NCBI GenBank assembly: GCA_965652395.1
Contig: CBFGUW010000008.1
Coordinates: 1-64,000, forward strand
Direction: 5' to 3'
Source of the DNA: Saccharospirillum sp965652395
GTDB taxonomy: Bacteria; Pseudomonadota; Gammaproteobacteria; Pseudomonadales; Natronospirillaceae
DNA length: 64,000 nucleotides
The position numbers and the translations under genes were made by a program. Numbering within the stretch: position 1 is the first letter of the stretch; each line of letters opens with the position of its first letter. Of this stretch, positions 61,067 through 64,000 are shown piece by piece. The notes under the pieces were generated by a model. It was not told the DNA's origin and searched no databases. It saw only the letters and a program-made list of their open reading frames with translations.

Positions 61067-62863
61067 ATGAAGTTCCGTGTATTTCTCGCTATGGCAGCCA
61101 CCCTGGTTGCCGCTGGCTGCAGTTCGTTGTCCGACAAACCCGCCGCGCCTTCCCGATCGGCGGCCTGGTCGGACAGCACCACTCAACCTGCCAGCTTAGT
61201 TGCCCACTTGCCCGAAGACACTCTGCTCTACGCCCGCATTCCCAGCCTGATGGCGTTCATCGGGGCTCCAAAGCCGAATGCCATGGGTACTTTGCTGAAC
61301 AGCGACGCCAATGAAGCAGCGTTGAAGCAGATTTTCGCGGGCACCCGCAATGAGTTAAGTGCACTGGGCCAGGAAGGAAAACTGGTCAATCTGTTCCTTG
61401 AGCGCCTTCGGTCACCATTGGAAGTGGCGGTACGGTTGCCCAAGGGAGCGGGGATGACGGCATCGGAAATATATGCTTCGGCCCGTTTGGATTTCGATTC
61501 GCGCGAGGACTTTCAGCAACAATTGACTGAGCTGACAAAATTCGGCCCCGGTGTGCGTTTGCACTCTCTCGCTACCGAAGATACCGCCGGGTTTATGAGC
61601 CTGGGCATGCTGCCAGCCTATTATCAATTCAATGCGGAAAACCAGCGTTTTACTATGGTTGCCGGGTTTTCCGTGAGTTCGGATTTGCTGGCAAAAATCG
61701 ATACGGGAACAGCCCCGGCGAACCCTGAGCATCCCGCTCTGACACATCAGGCCGATATGGAAGACAGCGGATACGGGCTCTATGTCTGGGCCAATGCACA
61801 GGCGGCCCTTCCCCAAATCACACCGTTTATACCGCAACACCAACTGGCGGAACTTCGTGACAGTGGGCTGCTCTCGGTGGAAGAAATTGCCTTCGCCATT
61901 GGCACCGCTCAAGGAAAAGGGCAAATCAGCGCCTATGCCAGCGGCACCGAAGGGGCCTTTTGGGAAATGGCGTTGCCCCCTGCGGAAGCCAGTCGTTTGA
62001 CCACTCTTGGTCAACCGGAGGTTTTATTCACTCTGGCTTTGCCCGGAGCCGAGTGGATGGATCAGATATTGGCATTGTTGGATGAAGACACAGCCACACT
62101 GGACGCCGAATTGCGCCCCTACGGGATGAGTGTGGGCAGCATTCTGGAAGGTATTAACGGACGAATCTCGGGCGTTCGGGATGCGGCAGGCCGCTATTCC
62201 GCACTGGAACCAAAAGACCCCGCCGCTTTCGCTAAACTGATCGATCAATTGGCGAAAACCAAATGGCTGACCGTTACGGCGAGCGAATATCAAGGGAAAA
62301 CCATCGAGCACTGGCACATACCCACCGCAGACTTTATGCCGATGGAGCAGATGCCCGGTGGAGACATGATCTCCCGGTCGCAAAACACCCACATCTGGGC
62401 GCTTCGCACCGATGATATGTGGTTGCTGGCCCCTATTCCGCAAGTCCTGATGGCGCGGATAGACCTCGACCCGGATTTTAAAGTGTCATCTTGGTTGGCA
62501 GACCAACATGAACCGGACACCGAGAGAAGCCTGGTGCTGATGGGGTCGTTCGAGCATCGGGTTCAAACCAACTACCACTTCTATCTGGAATTCTTACAGG
62601 CGTTGGGGGAAACCATGAACTCACCGGTGGACCTGATGACGTTTCCTCCGGCCTATGCCCAAGCCATACCGGATACTTCCACGGCCAGCCTGTCCATGAC
62701 GTATCAAAACAATGCCGTTCGTCTGGCACTGGGTTATGAAAACCATCCATTGGATTCTTTCGGCGGTAGTATGGCGGCCTTGGCGACCTTGGGGATAATT
62801 TCAGCCGTCGCCATTCCGCAGTATCAGGAATACCTTGAACAGGTGGAGGCCACTCAGTTTTAG
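61067..62863 (+). CDS. Large lipoprotein with pilin-like C-terminal helix
   Basis: The 598-residue protein begins with a lipoprotein signal (FLAMAATLVAAGCSS, lipobox cysteine near residue 18), so the mature protein is lipid-anchored. The body resembles DUF3352-type proteins of unknown function (SLVAHLPEDTLLYARIPSL near residue 45). The last 30 residues, LATLGIISAVAIPQYQEYLE, look like the N-terminal helix of type IV pilins (IGILAAIAIPQYQDY) but are at the wrong end of the protein and lack the prepilin glycine/glutamate cleavage site. AAGGA precedes the ATG. It is downstream of nasA but separated by 84 bases and probably independent. Confidence 0.75.
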   Translation: MKFRVFLAMAATLVAAGCSSLSDKPAAPSRSAAWSDSTTQPASLVAHLPEDTLLYARIPSLMAFIGAPKPNAMGTLLNSDANEAALKQIFAGTRNELSALGQEGKLVNLFLERLRSPLEVAVRLPKGAGMTASEIYASARLDFDSREDFQQQLTELTKFGPGVRLHSLATEDTAGFMSLGMLPAYYQFNAENQRFTMVAGFSVSSDLLAKIDTGTAPANPEHPALTHQADMEDSGYGLYVWANAQAALPQITPFIPQHQLAELRDSGLLSVEEIAFAIGTAQGKGQISAYASGTEGAFWEMALPPAEASRLTTLGQPEVLFTLALPGAEWMDQILALLDEDTATLDAELRPYGMSVGSILEGINGRISGVRDAAGRYSALEPKDPAAFAKLIDQLAKTKWLTVTASEYQGKTIEHWHIPTADFMPMEQMPGGDMISRSQNTHIWALRTDDMWLLAPIPQVLMARIDLDPDFKVSSWLADQHEPDTERSLVLMGSFEHRVQTNYHFYLEFLQALGETMNSPVDLMTFPPAYAQAIPDTSTASLSMTYQNNAVRLALGYENHPLDSFGGSMAALATLGIISAVAIPQYQEYLEQVEATQF

Positions 62864-62865
62864 TG

Positions 62866-62901
62866 TCGCACCGAAGGGGCGCGCTGATGCGCCCCTGACA
62901 C
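62866..62901. terminator. Bidirectional hairpin between lipoprotein and GFA genes
   Basis: A perfect 8-base stem (62875-62882 with 62889-62896), further flanked by TGTC and GACA, lies between convergent stop codons. It has no long T-run, but its place and stability suggest a shared transcript end. Confidence 0.6.
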
Positions 62902-62904
62902 AAC

Positions 62905-63378
62905 TCAGTCTTCGGTTAACCCCAGGCGCTCATGCCACTGGGCAATTGACTCCTCCGGGTAGCCATCAAAGAGCTTGTCCCGTGGTCCTGTCTGCACATC
63001 CACCCAATAAGCCTTGCTCGACAACATCAAATGCACTTTTTCTGGCGGTTTTGGCAATTCGCTGTCTATCGCCGAAGCATGAGGATGCACCAAATCCGGC
63101 CAGCGTGCGTCGTATACCCAAAGTGCGCTGCCACAGTGTTTGCAAAAATGCCGCTCGCCCTGACTCAATTCCGCCTCTATGCGGGCGTGATAAACGCTGA
63201 TGTTTTCTTTCCCATCGATCTCCAGAGAATTGTAATCGCCGCTTAAGTTGATGGCGTATCCCCCGCCCCCGGCGGTTTTTCGGCAAATCGAACAGTAGCA
63301 ATAGTTAAAAGGGTATGGATGAGACGATTGCAACTGAAACCGGACTGAGCCGCAATGGCAGGAACCTTCAAGTAACAT
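62905..63378 (-). CDS. GFA-family protein (CENP-V/formaldehyde-activating fold)
   Basis: The 157-residue protein has the GFA zinc ligands: GSCHCGSVRF at the N terminus, YCYCSICRK near residue 27 and HFCKHCGSALW near residue 78. Members bind zinc and sometimes glutathione adducts, but the formaldehyde-activating activity is not established for most. The start at 63378 matches the family N terminus (MLLEGSCHCG); an ATG six codons upstream is in frame and cannot be excluded. It reads away from the Hsp70-like gene region. Confidence 0.85.
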   Translation of the reverse strand: MLLEGSCHCGSVRFQLQSSHPYPFNYCYCSICRKTAGGGGYAINLSGDYNSLEIDGKENISVYHARIEAELSQGERHFCKHCGSALWVYDARWPDLVHPHASAIDSELPKPPEKVHLMLSSKAYWVDVQTGPRDKLFDGYPEESIAQWHERLGLTED

Positions 63379-63474
63379 GGTCTTGCCCCCGTTCATAGGT
63401 GAGAGCCTCAGTCTAGCCGCCACCCCTGTCAGTTCAAGGTCACTCGCACAACCGCTCCCGAGTGCGCTAAGCCC

Positions 63475-64000
63475 TTACCGATATCGGCGCTTGGCTTCCA
63501 ATACCAGCCCCTTGCCTACGGAGTTATACAGATCACCACTGACCCATTTCGCCTCGGGAAAGGTGGACCGGATCAAGCCTCTAATGGAAGGCAGAGCCGT
63601 TGAACCCCCTGTGGTAAAAATCGTCTGAATCTCACTCTTATCCACGCCCGACTGTATGAGCGTTTCGTTCACCGTTTGAAACACACGCGCCACATCCTCG
63701 GCGATGGCTTCATTCATGGTGGTTTGCGTTGCCTGATGCCGCAGGGATTCGTCGTTATCTTCATCCAGAAAGGACAAATCCAGCCAACTGGTGGCGTGTT
63801 GTGACAGCTCGATTTTGGCCAATTCAACCTCACCGGCCAACCGATGCCCCGCCTTCCGTTTCAGTACCGTCAACAACCGCTCCAACGGTTCCCGTTCCTG
63901 CATGCGTAACCGCAATTCCTGAATGTCCCTCAATACCTTGGCTTCGTATAACCAATGAATTCGGTGCCATGTCGCCAGGTCGACAAAATAATGCCTGGGC
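63475..64000 (-). CDS. yegD: Hsp70-family chaperone (YegD-like), 3' part only
   Basis: About 174 residues from the C-terminal side of an Hsp70-like protein are present; the frame is open across the right window edge (RHYFVDLATWHRIHWLYEAK at the visible N-terminal end), so the start lies outside. The segment contains the second phosphate-binding/adenosine motif TTGGSTALPSIRGLI and ends shortly after it, without a DnaK-type substrate-binding domain. That truncated architecture is the hallmark of YegD. It reads toward the GFA gene. Confidence 0.85.
   Translation of the reverse strand, partial: PRHYFVDLATWHRIHWLYEAKVLRDIQELRLRMQEREPLERLLTVLKRKAGHRLAGEVELAKIELSQHATSWLDLSFLDEDNDESLRHQATQTTMNEAIAEDVARVFQTVNETLIQSGVDKSEIQTIFTTGGSTALPSIRGLIRSTFPEAKWVSGDLYNSVGKGLVLEAKRRYR

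Noticed and set aside
1..64000. CRISPR arrays, tRNA or rRNA genes, prophage, integron
   Set aside because: No regularly spaced direct repeats, no tRNA-like cloverleaf with conserved loops and no integrase or phage structural genes were seen. The dispersed palindromes resemble attC sites only in being palindromic: their conserved part is central, not terminal, and no integrase is present.

Overview
The window reads as a chromosomal segment of a free-living, probably marine or halophilic gammaproteobacterium. Supporting signs are sodium-coupled transporters (NhaD, PutP), two vibriolysin-type M4 proteases, the PEP synthase PpsA with its regulator PpsR, a peroxiredoxin-glutaredoxin fusion, TrhO, a YegD-like Hsp70 and a complete assimilatory nitrate system under sigma-54 and NasT-type control. 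An Oceanospirillales-like host would fit, but the genus cannot be fixed from these bases. Coding density is high on both strands, and I see no rRNA, tRNA, prophage, CRISPR array or intact insertion sequence.

Layout. 0-7 kb: galM, trhO, a small outer-membrane protein, an alpha/beta hydrolase, a GTPase/DUF2868 membrane pair and a CBM48 protein. 7.4-13.9 kb: ammonium transporter with a sigma-54 promoter, LysR regulator, MFS permease, beta-CASP metallo-hydrolase and an endonuclease/exonuclease/phosphatase protein. 13.9-19.3 kb: a two-gene multiheme cytochrome c operon under a perfect FNR-type palindrome, then divergent ppsA and ppsR. 19.4-24.1 kb: two tandem paralogous M4 metalloproteases with related long leaders. 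24.6-24.9 kb: a 263-bp MITE. 24.9-30.6 kb: Prx-Grx, cfa, AEC transporter, DUF998 protein and nhaD. 30.7-42.5 kb: an amino-acid and proline block with a polar amino-acid ABC transporter ending in an AraC gene, a chemoreceptor, putP, putA and a second AraC gene. 43.0-61.0 kb: nitrate assimilation, with nasT-nasS, nrtABD, then unrelated genes (DUF1289, a metzincin-like protein and small partner, a c-heme diguanylate cyclase, a CPXCG protein), then an FAD reductase, nirB, nirD and nasA. 61-64 kb: a lipoprotein with a pilin-like tail, a GFA protein and the 3' part of a YegD-like Hsp70 gene.

The nitrogen genes form one circuit. Three promoters carry the -24/-12 GG...GC signature (before amt, nrtA and the FAD reductase). 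The last two are followed by leaders that end in strong intrinsic terminators just ahead of the first start codon. That is the arrangement expected for antitermination by the ANTAR protein NasT, with NasS as nitrate sensor.

The most unusual non-coding structure is a family of four about 110-130-bp palindromic elements (around 7.6, 12.8, 42.8 and 47.7 kb). They share a conserved 53-nt core with two small hairpins, flanked by 28-30-nt arms that are unrelated between copies but nearly perfectly self-complementary within each copy. A CTAG always lies on the same side. I do not recognise this family.
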